This document shows positions 1 to 9,083 of a DNA stretch of 64,000 bases, piece after piece. Both the position numbers and the translations under genes were made by a program. The notes beneath the pieces are model-generated. The model made no database searches, was not told where the DNA came from, and was given only the letters and a program-made list of their open reading frames with translations. The DNA comes from Deltaproteobacteria bacterium (GTDB lineage Bacteria; Myxococcota_A; UBA796; CAJQPC01). The DNA lies in the NCBI GenBank assembly GCA_016717595.1, contig JADKFE010000011.1:92835-156834 (forward strand), in the 5' to 3' direction. Numbering within the stretch: the stretch's first letter is position 1; each line of letters begins with the position of its first letter.

Positions 1-1
1 C

Positions 2-1592
2 GACGGCGGCGGCCCCACGGGTTTCCAGCGCGGCGAGATGATGGTGAAGGGGCGCCTGCGCCTCGGCGCGGAGGGTGTGCTGGAGCTCAAGCTCGGCCTC
101 TCGGACGAGACCTCCCACGAGACCTACCTCGGCCTCTCCGCCTCGGACTACGCCGAGGATCCCCTGCGCCGCTACGCCGCCAGCGCCAACGACCTCATGC
201 GCTGGACCCGCACCCAGGCCGAGCTCTCGTGGTCGGCGCCCCTGGGCGAGCAGGTGGTCACCCGCACCGTCCTTTACCACCACTACCTCACCCGAAGCTG
301 GACCCGCCTCGACCGCTTCAACGAGGGCCCCGACCTCCACGATCTCCTCCAGACCGACCCCTCAAGCGGCCAAGGGGCGCTCTACCTCTCCATCCTGCGC
401 GGCGACGAAGACAGCGCCAGCCTCGACGACGCCTTGGCCTTGGCCACGAACGACCGCCGCTTTCACAGCGCCGGGCTGCAGTCCACGGCGCGCTGGTCCG
501 TCGGCGGCGAGACGATCGGCTCGGATCTCGAGCTCGGCCTGCGCCTGCACGTCGACAGCGTCGCCCGCGTTCACACCCAAGACCTGTGGATGATGACCGA
601 CGGGGCGCTGGTGCGCGCGGATGCCCCCACCACCACGACCCTCGACTCCGACGCCTGGGCCCAGGCCCTCGCCGCCCATGTGCATGAGGACCTGCGCATC
701 GGCGAGGTTCACGTCTTGCCCGGCCTCCGCGCCGAGCTCATCCGCAGCCAACGGATCGACGTCGGCGCTGAGGTGCTTGACCCGCGCCTCGCCGGGATCC
801 TCCTGCCCGGGATCGGCGCCTTGGCCCCCCTCGGCCCCTGGCTCGACGTCTTCGCCGGGAGCACCCGCGGCTTCTCCCCGGCCTCTCCCGGGCGATCCCG
901 TCGAGGTCAAGCCCGAGACGGCCTGGTCCAACGAGCTCGGCCTCCGCCACCACCAGGGCGCCCGCCACGCCGAGCTCGTCGGCTTCTTCAACGCCTATCA
1001 GAACCTCACCGGCCAATGCACCCTCTCCGGCGGCTGCCTCGGCGACGACATCGACCGCCAGTTCAACGGCGGCGCCGCCTGGATCTCCGGCGTCGAGCTC
1101 GTCGCGGGGAGCGCGCTGTTTCTGCCCGACGGCTCGGAGCTCTCCGGCCAGGCCACCTACAGCTACACCCGGGCCCGGTTCCAGACCGGCTTTGTCTCCG
1201 ACTTCCCGCAGTTTGGCGACGTCTCGCCGGGCGACAGCCTGCCCTATGTCCCCGAGCACCAGGCCAGCGCGCGGCTCGTCTGGAGCCATCGGGTGCTCGA
1301 TGTCGGCGTCGGCGGCAGCTTCCGCAGCGGCATGTTGGACAAGGCCGGCACCTTCCCCGTCACCGAGGCCGACGTCCCGCCGCTGTTTCTCCTCGACGCC
1401 TCGTTGAGCGCCCAGGCCACGGATCGCCTGCGGGTGTACGCCACGGGCACAAACCTCACGCGCTCCGACGCTCTGGTCTCGTGGCGACCCTTCGGCGCGC
1501 GGCCCACGGCGCCGATGACGATCATGGTCGGCCTCAAGGTGGGACCGCCGGAACCCAAGGATGAGGCCGCTGTCTCGTCTGGGGCACCCTGA
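2..1592 (+). CDS. TonB-dependent receptor, 3' part (5' truncated by window; frameshifted)
   Basis: This is the C-terminal beta-barrel part of a TonB-dependent outer-membrane receptor. Such receptors import iron chelates or other large ligands across the outer membrane using TonB energy. The frame is open from base 2, so the start and plug domain lie outside the window. The motif G-F-S-P-x-S-P-G followed by V-K-P-E-T-A-W-S-N-E-L-G is the typical mid-barrel signature of FecA-like receptors. The two halves lie in different frames. Removing one G from the GGG at 890-892 restores a continuous reading. The protein ends at the TGA at 1590-1592, about 30 bases before the next gene. The ligand cannot be told from the sequence. 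Confidence 0.75.
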
Positions 1593-1621
1593 GCCCACCG
1601 CTCAAAGCCCCGGAGCCCTCC

Positions 1622-1888
1622 ATGCGCCTTCTCACCCTCGCGCTCGTCTTCGTCGCGCCGTCGATCACCCTCGCCCAAGAGTCCACCCCGGAGGTCCCCG
1701 CGCCGGGCTTTCAGTACGCCGAGCGCACCGTGGTCGAGTTCGACAAAGCGCTGGAGCTTGAGGGTGAGCTGGTGAAACCCACCGGGCAGACGGTCTTGGA
1801 GCGCCGCACCGCCAACTTCGGGCAAATGATCCGCCTTCGCGCCGATTTTGACGCCGAGCTCGCCGACTCCACGCGGCAGATTCAGTGA
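1622..1888 (+). CDS. Small secreted protein, paralogue of the gene at 2213 (CglF-like?)
   Basis: An 88-residue protein with a signal peptide of about 18 residues ending in a TLA-Q cleavage site. The mature part shares with the product at 2213-2494 the pattern E-G-E-L-V-K-P-x-G, then R-x-A-N-F, then R-x-D-F-x-x-E-L/M, and a Q-I-Q/K end. The two are clear paralogues in tandem. From memory, this small family sits next to gliding-motility envelope genes in myxobacteria and resembles CglF, but I cannot verify the name. The protein is probably periplasmic or outer-membrane associated. The function is otherwise unknown. Confidence 0.6.
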   Translation: MRLLTLALVFVAPSITLAQESTPEVPAPGFQYAERTVVEFDKALELEGELVKPTGQTVLERRTANFGQMIRLRADFDAELADSTRQIQ

Positions 1889-2164
1889 TCGTGAAGATCC
1901 TGGAACCTGCCCCGCGGCGTGGGGTCGAAGCGCAAATGCCCCTCTGCGCTCGCCCCACACGCGCCGTCTTCGCCGCCCGACGCGGCCTTGACGTGCTCGT
2001 GACCGATCCGCGCTTGCCCAGCGCGCAAAGATCAGGCAAGCATAAGGACTTCTGCTCACCGCTCAGGGTTGATCTCGGGCCAATCCCGATCACCCCAAAG
2101 GCCGCCTGCGCGAAACTTCACGCCAAAGCGTTGCAAAGCCTCCCTGCGCGGCCCCAAAGCCGAC

Positions 2165-2170
2165 TATAAT
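2165..2170 (+). promoter_or_regulatory. Candidate -10 box (TATAAT)
   Basis: A perfect TATAAT stands 42 bases before the ATG at 2213, inside the 324-base gap 1889-2212. No good -35 hexamer is visible at 16-18 bases; TTGCAA at 2131-2136 is too far away. I see no convincing gene elsewhere in the gap: a small reading frame from 1885 has no signal peptide, ribosome-binding site or recognisable features. Confidence 0.4.
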
Positions 2171-2212
2171 CTCCCCCCTGCCGTCGGAACCCCTCACCTC
2201 AAGAGGCACACC

Positions 2213-2494
2213 ATGAACGTCCGTCGCCTGATGACGCCCTTCGCCGCCCTCACCGTGGGCCTGCTCTTCGCCACCCCGGCCCTCGCCCAGGACGAAGAAG
2301 CCGAAGGAGACCGCAAGGTCTCCTACAAGGCCCGCACCGAGATCGACTTCGAAGGCGTCGATGTCTCCGGTGAGCTCGTGAAGCCGAACGGCGCGCTCCT
2401 CCTCGACCGCAAGCGGGCCAACTTCAACCCGCTGATCAAGATCCGTCAGGACTTCAACGAAGAGATGGATCAGTCGGTCAACCAGATCAAGTAG
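2213..2494 (+). CDS. Small secreted protein, second paralogue (CglF-like?)
   Basis: A 93-residue protein with a clear signal peptide ending A-L-A-Q. It is a tandem paralogue of the protein at 1622, sharing the core pattern G-E-L-V-K-P, R-A-N-F-N, R-Q-D-F-N-E-E-M and S-V-N-Q-I-K. The ATG at 2213 is chosen because it opens the signal peptide and lies just after an AAGAGG-type ribosome-binding site. The open frame extends further upstream, but that part has no signal-like content. It is followed at 70 bases by the FHA/AgmX gene, so the two probably belong to one envelope complex. The specific role is unknown. Confidence 0.65.
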   Translation: MNVRRLMTPFAALTVGLLFATPALAQDEEAEGDRKVSYKARTEIDFEGVDVSGELVKPNGALLLDRKRANFNPLIKIRQDFNEEMDQSVNQIK

Positions 2495-2563
2495 CGGCGT
2501 CGCCTCGGCGCGCCTCCCTGCACACGTTTCTCGCGCGACCCCCGTCGCGCCATGAGGGATCCT

Positions 2564-4528
2564 ATGGCGGACACTCCTGTGTTGACCTTTGAGGTCTTCC
2601 GCGGCAATCAGCTCATTCAACGCCAGGAGCTCTCCGCGGAGAGCGTGACCATCGGCAAAGGCCCCGCCGCGATGCTGCGCATCGAGGACGACGCCTTGGC
2701 GGATCTCCAGGCGGTCATCAACATCAACGACGACGGCACCGTCCAGCTCCTCGACCTCGTGGGTGAAGGCACCCTGGTCAACGGCGCGCCGATGGTGAAC
2801 GCTGAGCTCCGGAACGGCGACTCCGTCGAGATCGGCGCCATCCGCGTCGTGATCGGCATCCCCAACGCCGAGGCCTTCGCTGACGAAGAGGCCACCCAGA
2901 TCGGCCGCGCCGACAAGGCCGAGGGCGTGAACGACGAGGTCACCGAGCACACGGCGCCGGGCCTGCCCGCTGACGCCGCCGCCGCGGGCGCCGCCGCCGC
3001 CGCGGGTGAGGCCGCCTCCGAGGGCACTGAAGACGTCATGGCGTTTGTCATGCGCTCGGGCACCTCCCAGTCGGATCTCGGCCACGACCGCGCCCAGCCC
3101 CCGGTGCTGGAGGTCGTCGAGATCTACTCCGACATCGTGCTCGACGTGAAGCACTACGCCAAGGGCTCCAAGCCGGTCACCATCGGCTCGTCCACGGGCT
3201 TCCGCTGGCGCGTCGCGGGCTCGCCCATCGCTTGGGTTCCGCCGTGGTTCTCCAAGGTCGCCCCGTTCTTGGCCCCGACGATCTCCGAGGCTGAAGAGGA
3301 GTGGCGCACCGAGTTCTACGTCCCCAACGAGAACCTGCCCAACGATGAGTTCCAGCTCTTCACCTGGGAAGGCGGCTCTTGGTACGCCAACGTCTCCGCC
3401 AAGTGGGACGGCTTCGTCGACATCGGCGAGACCCGCCACACCCTGCAAGAGATGCGCGAGAAGGGCAAGGCCACCGCGGCTGGCGCGGGCATGTGGAAGG
3501 TGGAGGTCGCCGACAACACCCGCCTCATGGTGGACATCGGCAACGTCGTCTTCTTCGCCCAGGTCGTCCCGGCCGCCAAGAAGGTCGTCACCAAGCTCAC
3601 CGACGACCTCGACTACCCCTTCTTGGGCTTCTTCTCCTTCGCGTTCTTCTTGGGCCTGATGTTCGGTATCTACGTCATCAACGCGCCCCCGCGGCCCGAG
3701 AGCGACGTGATCGAGCTGCCCGACCGCTTCGTGGAGCTCCTCTTGGAGCAGCCCCCCGAGCCCCCGCCGGACGTCAAGAAGCCCGACCAGAACCCCGACG
3801 CGGGCGAAGGCGCCAAGGCCAAGCGCGAAGAGGGCAAGGTCGGCAAAAAAGACGCCAAGATGGAGAAGGCCAAGGGCGACAAGGTCGAGATGAACAAGCA
3901 GCAGGTCGACCGTGAGATCGCGGAGAACGCCGGCGTGCTCGGCGCGATGCGTGATGGCGGCGAGATGGACGGCGTGTTCGGCACCTCCGGCCTCAACTCC
4001 AACATCACCGGCGGCGTCGGCGGCCTCATCGGCGCCAAGGGCACGCAGATCGGCTCCGGCGGTCTCGGCTCTCGTGGCTCAGGCCTCGGCGGCGGCGGCA
4101 CGGCGGACGGCCTCGGCGGTCTCGGCACCAAGGGCCGCGGCTCAGGCGCCTCGGGCTACGGCGAGGGCGGCGGCAACTTCGGCCAGAAGTCTGAGGGTGG
4201 TATCTCCCGCATCGGCGGCGATCCCATCATCCTCGGCGCGCTCGACAAGGCCCTCATCGACGAGGTGATCAAGCGCAACATGAACCAGATCCGGTACTGC
4301 TACCAGCGCGAGCTGACCAAGAACCCGGAGCTGGGCGGCAAGATCGTCGTGAAGTTCGTCATCGCGAAGGACGGCACGGTGTCCTCGGCCACCACGAAGT
4401 CCACCACGATGGGCAGCCCCGCCGTTGAGGACTGCATCAACGGCCGCTTCTTACGCTTCAAGTTCCCCGAGCCCAAGGGCGGCGGCATCGTCATCGTGTC
4501 GTACCCCTTCATCTTCTCCCCGGGCTAA
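2564..4528 (+). CDS. FHA-domain / AgmX-PglI (TonB-like) C-terminal membrane protein, GltG-like
   Basis: This 654-residue protein has an N-terminal FHA domain at about 5-105, which in this family binds phosphothreonine in the cytoplasm. An Ala-rich linker and a middle domain follow. One transmembrane helix lies at about 351-373, then a Pro-rich P-E-P-P-P-D stretch, a charged K/E segment and a Gly-rich region. An AgmX/PglI (TonB-C-like) domain at about 555-654 carries the I-R-Y-C-Y-Q-R-E-L signature. FHA plus one helix plus a TonB-like end is the layout described for the Myxococcus gliding protein GltG. The ATG at 2564 is preferred over 2552 because GAGGG lies just before it. A strong terminator follows. 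Confidence 0.8.
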   Translation: MADTPVLTFEVFRGNQLIQRQELSAESVTIGKGPAAMLRIEDDALADLQAVININDDGTVQLLDLVGEGTLVNGAPMVNAELRNGDSVEIGAIRVVIGIPNAEAFADEEATQIGRADKAEGVNDEVTEHTAPGLPADAAAAGAAAAAGEAASEGTEDVMAFVMRSGTSQSDLGHDRAQPPVLEVVEIYSDIVLDVKHYAKGSKPVTIGSSTGFRWRVAGSPIAWVPPWFSKVAPFLAPTISEAEEEWRTEFYVPNENLPNDEFQLFTWEGGSWYANVSAKWDGFVDIGETRHTLQEMREKGKATAAGAGMWKVEVADNTRLMVDIGNVVFFAQVVPAAKKVVTKLTDDLDYPFLGFFSFAFFLGLMFGIYVINAPPRPESDVIELPDRFVELLLEQPPEPPPDVKKPDQNPDAGEGAKAKREEGKVGKKDAKMEKAKGDKVEMNKQQVDREIAENAGVLGAMRDGGEMDGVFGTSGLNSNITGGVGGLIGAKGTQIGSGGLGSRGSGLGGGGTADGLGGLGTKGRGSGASGYGEGGGNFGQKSEGGISRIGGDPIILGALDKALIDEVIKRNMNQIRYCYQRELTKNPELGGKIVVKFVIAKDGTVSSATTKSTTMGSPAVEDCINGRFLRFKFPEPKGGGIVIVSYPFIFSPG

Positions 4529-4549
4529 ACCCTGGTGTGAGCTCAAGAG

Positions 4550-4581
4550 GCCCCGGTCAGCGTCGCTGGCCGGGGCTTTTT
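4550..4581 (+). terminator. Rho-independent terminator
   Basis: A 12-base GC-rich stem (4550-4561 with 4565-4576, one T-G pair) and a 3-base loop are followed by five T residues. It lies 22 bases after the stop of the FHA/AgmX gene. Confidence 0.85.
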
Positions 4582-4716
4582 GTTGGTGAGCAGAGGCGGA
4601 GACTCCTTGAGCGCGGGGATCCTCTTCGTGTCGCGCGCTGGTGAAATCACCGCCTTCATCTTCCCACCCCCCCAAGACCTGTGTTAATCATGCTGTCTTC
4701 TGTGAGGTACCCCCAG

Positions 4717-5454
4717 ATGATGCGCCCCCTGCTGTTCGCCGCGCTCACGACGTTCTCGATGCAGTCGGCCTACGCCCAAGACCTGGGCGAGCTTGATGAT
4801 CCGGACTCCGGCGCTGAAGAGCGTGAGGAGCCCAAGCGTGAGCGCGCCAAGCCTGAGGTGAAGGAGATCACGAAGGGCTGGTACGCGAAGTCCAACGTCG
4901 GCGGCGCCGGCTACCTCGGCAAGCTCCTCGGCTTCGTGAACGCGGGCACCGCCGTCGGCCTCACCGTCGGCCAAGACTTCTTGGACCAAGAGAAGAAGTC
5001 GGCGGCTTGGGAGATCGGGCTCATCCAGGGCGTGCACAACGGCTGCGGTTACGAGGAGCAGGCGGATTACGTCTGCAACGGCAACGCCAGCGGCAAAGAC
5101 TCCCCCTACATCCAGGGCGACCTGCGCACCTACACCCTCCAGGGCGCCCTTGAGTACAGCGTCTACCCCAACCGCCGCTTCGGCGTCGGTGGCCGTGTGG
5201 TCGGCGGTCTGCTCCTCTCGCCCCTGCTGATCGACGACAAGTACTACCTCGAAGAGGTGCTCCCGGAGTGGGGCCTGACGGCGAACCCGCCCAGCTACCA
5301 CGACACGCCGCACCCCATGGTCGGCGGCGGCGTGACGGTTGAGTACTACACTCGCCTCAGCCACTTCTCGATCGGCGCGGACGCGGACGTGTTCTACGCG
5401 ATCGGCTTTGATCTCGGCTTCAACGCCTCGGGCTATCTGAAGTACACCTTCTGA
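4717..5454 (+). CDS. CglE-like outer-membrane/envelope protein
   Basis: A 245-residue exported protein with a signal peptide ending A-Y-A-Q. An acidic/basic linker (about 21-45) is followed by a compact domain with many alternating aromatic/Gly strands, typical of a small beta-barrel ending in Y-L-K-Y-T-F. The motifs K-G-W-Y-A-K, V-G-G-A-G-Y-L-G, V-G-Q-D-F and Y-Y-T-R-L-S-H-F-S-I-G-A-D match my recollection of the adventurous-gliding protein CglE of myxobacteria. The ATG at 4717 has GAGG at 4704-4707; further in-frame starts upstream lack a signal peptide. It lies just after the FHA/AgmX protein and is itself followed by a terminator. Confidence 0.6.
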   Translation: MMRPLLFAALTTFSMQSAYAQDLGELDDPDSGAEEREEPKRERAKPEVKEITKGWYAKSNVGGAGYLGKLLGFVNAGTAVGLTVGQDFLDQEKKSAAWEIGLIQGVHNGCGYEEQADYVCNGNASGKDSPYIQGDLRTYTLQGALEYSVYPNRRFGVGGRVVGGLLLSPLLIDDKYYLEEVLPEWGLTANPPSYHDTPHPMVGGGVTVEYYTRLSHFSIGADADVFYAIGFDLGFNASGYLKYTF

Positions 5455-5478
5455 GCCCCGCGCCCTGGCGCACAAGAG

Positions 5479-5511
5479 GCCCCTCGGATCCCGTGTCCGA
5501 GGGGCTTTTTT
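5479..5511 (+). terminator. Rho-independent terminator
   Basis: A perfect 10-bp stem (5479-5488 with 5496-5505) with a 7-base loop is followed by six T residues, 24 bases after the CglE-like stop codon. Confidence 0.9.
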
Positions 5512-5622
5512 GTGCCCTGCTCGCCGCGGCAACGCCAACAAGATGTGGGTTGTGAGCGGTGAGCTTGTGCAGGTCGCGGGGGAACACGCTATTGTGAGCT
5601 GCTTGACCGCTTCGGAGTCTGC

Positions 5623-6819
5623 ATGTCGCGCACCCGCATCTCGCTCATTCCGCTGGCCCTCTCCCTCTCTGTCGTGCTCACGGCCTGTGTCGGCCTCAGC
5701 ACCGTGCCCGCGAAGGACATCGTCCCCGAGGACACGGGCGAGCAGGCCTTCGGCGATCTCACGATCTCCAGCACGGCGCTCGACTTCGGCGACGTCGCTG
5801 AAGGGGAGACAAGCTCCCGCAGCCTCACCTTAGAGAACACCGGCGATCTCACCGTGGCGATCTCCGATCTCACCCTCGACGGCAGCTCGGCGTTCACCGT
5901 CACCACCACCACCCTGCTCAACGACATTGAGCCCGGCGGCACCCAGGTGATCGACCTGCTGTTCGCGCCGGAAGATCTCGGGGAGCACAACGCCACGCTC
6001 ACCCTCGTCACCGACGCGCCAGGCGCGGAGAGCGTCGAGGTCTCCCTCTCAGGCAGCCTCGGCGACGGCGGCGGAGATGACGGCGGCGACGACGACAGCG
6101 ACGAGCCCACCACGGCGATGATCTCCTTGTCCCCGCTCACGGTGAACTTCGGCACCGTCGATTTGGGCAAGACCGGCTCCGAGCTGATGACCATCACCAA
6201 CTCCGGCAGCGAGGGCGTGCTGGTGAAGTCGGTCAGCGCGTCTACCACGGTGTTCTCGTGGGGCAAAGAGTTCAGCGTGCCGTACATGCTCGACGCGGGC
6301 AGCTCTCGCACGTTCACCGTCATCTACACCCCCACCGCCGAGAAGGCCGACACGGGCACGGTGACCGTCGCGACGGACGACCCGAACGCCTCAAGCATCG
6401 TCGTGAGCGTCTCTGGCGAAGGTTTTGACCGCTGCGATCTGTGCTACGGCCTGCCGTACATCGACACCGGCTCCACGGCCTACATCGACTTCGGCCTCGT
6501 GTCCTCGTCAACCACCAAGACCGTCGACATCCAGAACGTCGGCGACATGGACCTCACCATCTCCAGCATCTACGCGGAGAACGGCGCGGACTTCTTGGGC
6601 ATCTCCACGGGCAACTACATCGTCGGCGGCTTCTCCAGCGCCAAGACCTTGGCCCCCGGAAGCTCGCTCTCGTTCACGATCACCTACAAGCTCGCTGGGC
6701 AGGCCACCATCGACGGCTCGTCCGACAACTTCGTGCACATCATCTCGGACTCGGCGCACACCTCGGACTACACCGTCGCGCTCAACGGCATCTGCCTCTC
6801 TGAGACGAGCTGTTACTGA
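5623..6819 (+). CDS. Lipoprotein with three choice-of-anchor D (ASH-like) domains
   Basis: A 398-residue protein with a lipoprotein signal ending L-T-A-C, so it is likely anchored in the outer membrane. Three Ig-like repeats (about 45-145, 165-270 and 280-395) each carry the pattern x-D-F-G-x-V, then T-x-x-N-x-G or Q-N-V-G, and later L-x-P-G. An acidic G/D linker separates the first two. Such choice-of-anchor D modules are common in myxobacterial surface proteins and probably mediate binding. GGAG at 5614-5617 supports the ATG at 5623. No enzymatic domain is visible. Confidence 0.75.
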   Translation: MSRTRISLIPLALSLSVVLTACVGLSTVPAKDIVPEDTGEQAFGDLTISSTALDFGDVAEGETSSRSLTLENTGDLTVAISDLTLDGSSAFTVTTTTLLNDIEPGGTQVIDLLFAPEDLGEHNATLTLVTDAPGAESVEVSLSGSLGDGGGDDGGDDDSDEPTTAMISLSPLTVNFGTVDLGKTGSELMTITNSGSEGVLVKSVSASTTVFSWGKEFSVPYMLDAGSSRTFTVIYTPTAEKADTGTVTVATDDPNASSIVVSVSGEGFDRCDLCYGLPYIDTGSTAYIDFGLVSSSTTKTVDIQNVGDMDLTISSIYAENGADFLGISTGNYIVGGFSSAKTLAPGSSLSFTITYKLAGQATIDGSSDNFVHIISDSAHTSDYTVALNGICLSETSCY

Positions 6820-6898
6820 GCGTCGCGCCCAAGCGGCGGAAGGGTCGGGTACACTCGTTTAGGCGGCGTGCTCCCCCTTCGCCGCCACGGGAGCCTTG

Positions 6899-7861
6899 AT
6901 GGCCGAGATGACCAACGCCGAGCTTCTGGCCCGCGCCCAGGCCCTCGCTGAGGCTGGCGACGCCGTCAACGGCGCGGTCACCTACGCCACCCTGGCCGAG
7001 CGCCTCGGTGAGCAGGGTGACTTTGTTCACTGCGCGAAGATCTACGCCGAGGCCGAGCAGCTCGCGCGCCGCGCACGCCGTGACGACCTGCGCGCGGCCT
7101 ACCTCATCGCCCAGGGCAGCGCCTACATGCGGCTGCCCGACGGCAAAGAGAGCGCGAAGAACGCCTTGGGGCGGGCCTCCTCTGTGGCCTTCGACGCCGG
7201 GCGGCATGACCTGGAGCTGCTCGCCCTTCGCCGCGACGTTGAGGTGCGCAGCGCCGAGCGTGACTGGCGTGGGGCGGCGACGAAGCTCGCCTGGTTCATT
7301 CGCCGCGCCCAGGAGACCTCCCAGCCCGCCACCCTGTTCTGGGCCCGGCGCTCTCGGGCCTTCGCGCTGATCGCGGGGCCGCCGCCGGACGTGCAAGAGG
7401 CCAAAGCGGAGCTTCGTGCCTTGGCCGAGGCGCTCACGCCGGGCGGCGATGAGGCGGCGATGTTGGGCGTCGACGTCGCGCTGTTGACCGCCGCGCTCAC
7501 CCCCGACCTGTCGGACCTCGCCGAGCTCGCCGCCAACGCCGCCGGCGGGGCCGCCCTGCCCACCTCCCTTCGCGCCGCCTTAGACGCCCCGGGTGACCTG
7601 GCCCTCGCCCAGGCCGCGCTGCAGGCTGAGGGCCGACCCTCAGATCGGGTGATCGCCGCGCTGTTGGTGGCCGAGGCCCAGGCCCGACTCGGCGCCGTCG
7701 AGGCCGCCGTCAACGTGGTGCTCGGCGCCAAGGCCGAGGCCGAGCGCCGCGTCGACCGCACCGCCGGGGCCTACGTCGCCTTGGCGATGTCGCTCCTCGA
7801 GCGCCGTGTGGGCCAAGATCGGGTGCGCATGGCGCTGGGCATGCTCACCGCCGGGCGCTGA
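6899..7861 (+). CDS. Alpha-helical TPR-like repeat protein, function unknown
   Basis: A 320-residue cytoplasmic protein without signal peptide or transmembrane segment. It is almost entirely Ala/Leu/Glu-rich helices, with TPR-like pairs such as A-x-x-Y-A-x-L-A-x-R-L-G and C-A-K-I-Y-A-E-A-E-Q-L-A near residues 20-60. TPR proteins act as protein-interaction scaffolds. The ATG at 6899 follows GGGAG by 5 bases. Its stop is 7 bases from the convergent TolC-like gene. No specific partner is visible in the neighbourhood. Confidence 0.55.
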   Translation: MAEMTNAELLARAQALAEAGDAVNGAVTYATLAERLGEQGDFVHCAKIYAEAEQLARRARRDDLRAAYLIAQGSAYMRLPDGKESAKNALGRASSVAFDAGRHDLELLALRRDVEVRSAERDWRGAATKLAWFIRRAQETSQPATLFWARRSRAFALIAGPPPDVQEAKAELRALAEALTPGGDEAAMLGVDVALLTAALTPDLSDLAELAANAAGGAALPTSLRAALDAPGDLALAQAALQAEGRPSDRVIAALLVAEAQARLGAVEAAVNVVLGAKAEAERRVDRTAGAYVALAMSLLERRVGQDRVRMALGMLTAGR

Positions 7862-7868
7862 GCCCCGG

Positions 7869-9083
7869 TCAATAAACGCCCGTCGTCGCCTCAAGCTCGG
7901 CCAAGGCCGCGCCCAAGCCGGCCTCAGCGAGGGCGAGGCTCACGGCGGCGGCGTCTCGGGCGCGCCGGGCGTCGAGCCAGTCCGTCAGCGAGACGAGGCC
8001 CGCCTGATACCGCGCGTCTACGTCGGCGAAGGCGTCTCCGGCGGCGTCTAAGGCCACCTTGCGGGCCTCGGCGCTGGCGGCGGCGGCGCGGTGGTTCGCC
8101 ACGGCGCTGGCGGTGGCGACCTCAAGGTCTTGTTCGGCCTGGGCGAGCTCGACGTTGGCGGCGTCTACCGCCGCTTGGGCCCCACGACGCTCGGCGACGC
8201 CTTGACCGCCCACAAACAAGGGCTGTGTGGCCTCCACCCCCGCCGACCAGCCGACGCCGGGCTCTACCCCGGTGACCTGGAAGCGGGCGACGCTGCCGTT
8301 GGCGGTGACCGTGGGGCCGAGGCCCAGGGTGGCGCCGGTGCGCTGGGCCTCGGCGGCCGCCAACGCGGCCTGCGCGGCGATCAGCGCCGGGTGCGCCCCC
8401 GCCTCAGCGGCCTCGGGAGGGCCCAAGGTTGTGGGGCTCAGGCTGCATTGACCGGTGATCTCGGCGCGCATGAGGCCTTGGAGGGAGGCGCAGAGCGCGA
8501 TGGCGTCCCCTTCAGCGGCCAGGGCCTCGGCTTCAGCGCTGGCGAGCTCGGCGCGGAGGCGGCTGAGCTCGGAGGCCGGGCGAAGGCCGGCGTTGACCAG
8601 AGACGCCGTCGCGTCCGCCGCCGCTTGGGCGTCCTGGGCGCTGCGCCGCCAGACCTCGGCCCGGGCCTGGGCGCCCAAGGCCGCGGTGTAGGTGACGGTG
8701 ACCTGGCGACGGGCCTCGACCATGGCCCACTGGAGCATCGCCTCTTGGCCCTCGACGCTGCGCCGGGCGGCCGCCGCCCCGGCCCACAACGACGGGCTCA
8801 GCAGCACGGCGCTGCCCCGAAGGCCCAAGGCCCCTTGGTTCTGGGCCGGGCGCGGGAAGCCGAAGGACGTGAGCCCGGCGCCGGTGCTGGCGCTGCCGTA
8901 GGCGGTGATCGCCGGGAGCCCACCGGCCAAGGCCAACAGCGCGTCGGCCTCGGCGGCGGCGACGTTCGCCCGGGCGCGCTCGACGCTGAGGCTGCCCTCG
9001 ACGGCGGCGTCCCGGGCCTCGTCGAGGGTGAAGGCGAGGCTCGGCGCGCTGAGCCAGGCCAGGAGGAGGACGAGCGGGCTCAT
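7869..9083 (-). CDS. TolC-family outer-membrane efflux protein
   Basis: A 404-residue protein with a signal peptide (cleavage near S-L-A-F) and the two Ala-rich, heptad-patterned coiled-coil halves of the outer-membrane efflux family. The mature protein opens with T-L-D-E-A-R-D-A-A, the usual first helix. The trimeric channel would export substrates delivered by the RND pump. Its start overlaps the RND pump stop by 4 bases (ATGA), so the two are translationally coupled. It is the last gene of the adaptor-pump-channel operon. The ends resemble cation or lipophile efflux channels, but the substrate is not determinable. Confidence 0.85.
   Translation of the reverse strand: MSPLVLLLAWLSAPSLAFTLDEARDAAVEGSLSVERARANVAAAEADALLALAGGLPAITAYGSASTGAGLTSFGFPRPAQNQGALGLRGSAVLLSPSLWAGAAAARRSVEGQEAMLQWAMVEARRQVTVTYTAALGAQARAEVWRRSAQDAQAAADATASLVNAGLRPASELSRLRAELASAEAEALAAEGDAIALCASLQGLMRAEITGQCSLSPTTLGPPEAAEAGAHPALIAAQAALAAAEAQRTGATLGLGPTVTANGSVARFQVTGVEPGVGWSAGVEATQPLFVGGQGVAERRGAQAAVDAANVELAQAEQDLEVATASAVANHRAAAASAEARKVALDAAGDAFADVDARYQAGLVSLTDWLDARRARDAAAVSLALAEAGLGAALAELEATTGVY

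Noticed and set aside
1885..2169. Open frame of 94 codons between the two small secreted genes
   Set aside because: No ribosome-binding site or signal peptide, and the translation shows no recognisable motif. A TATAAT box lies over its 3' end.
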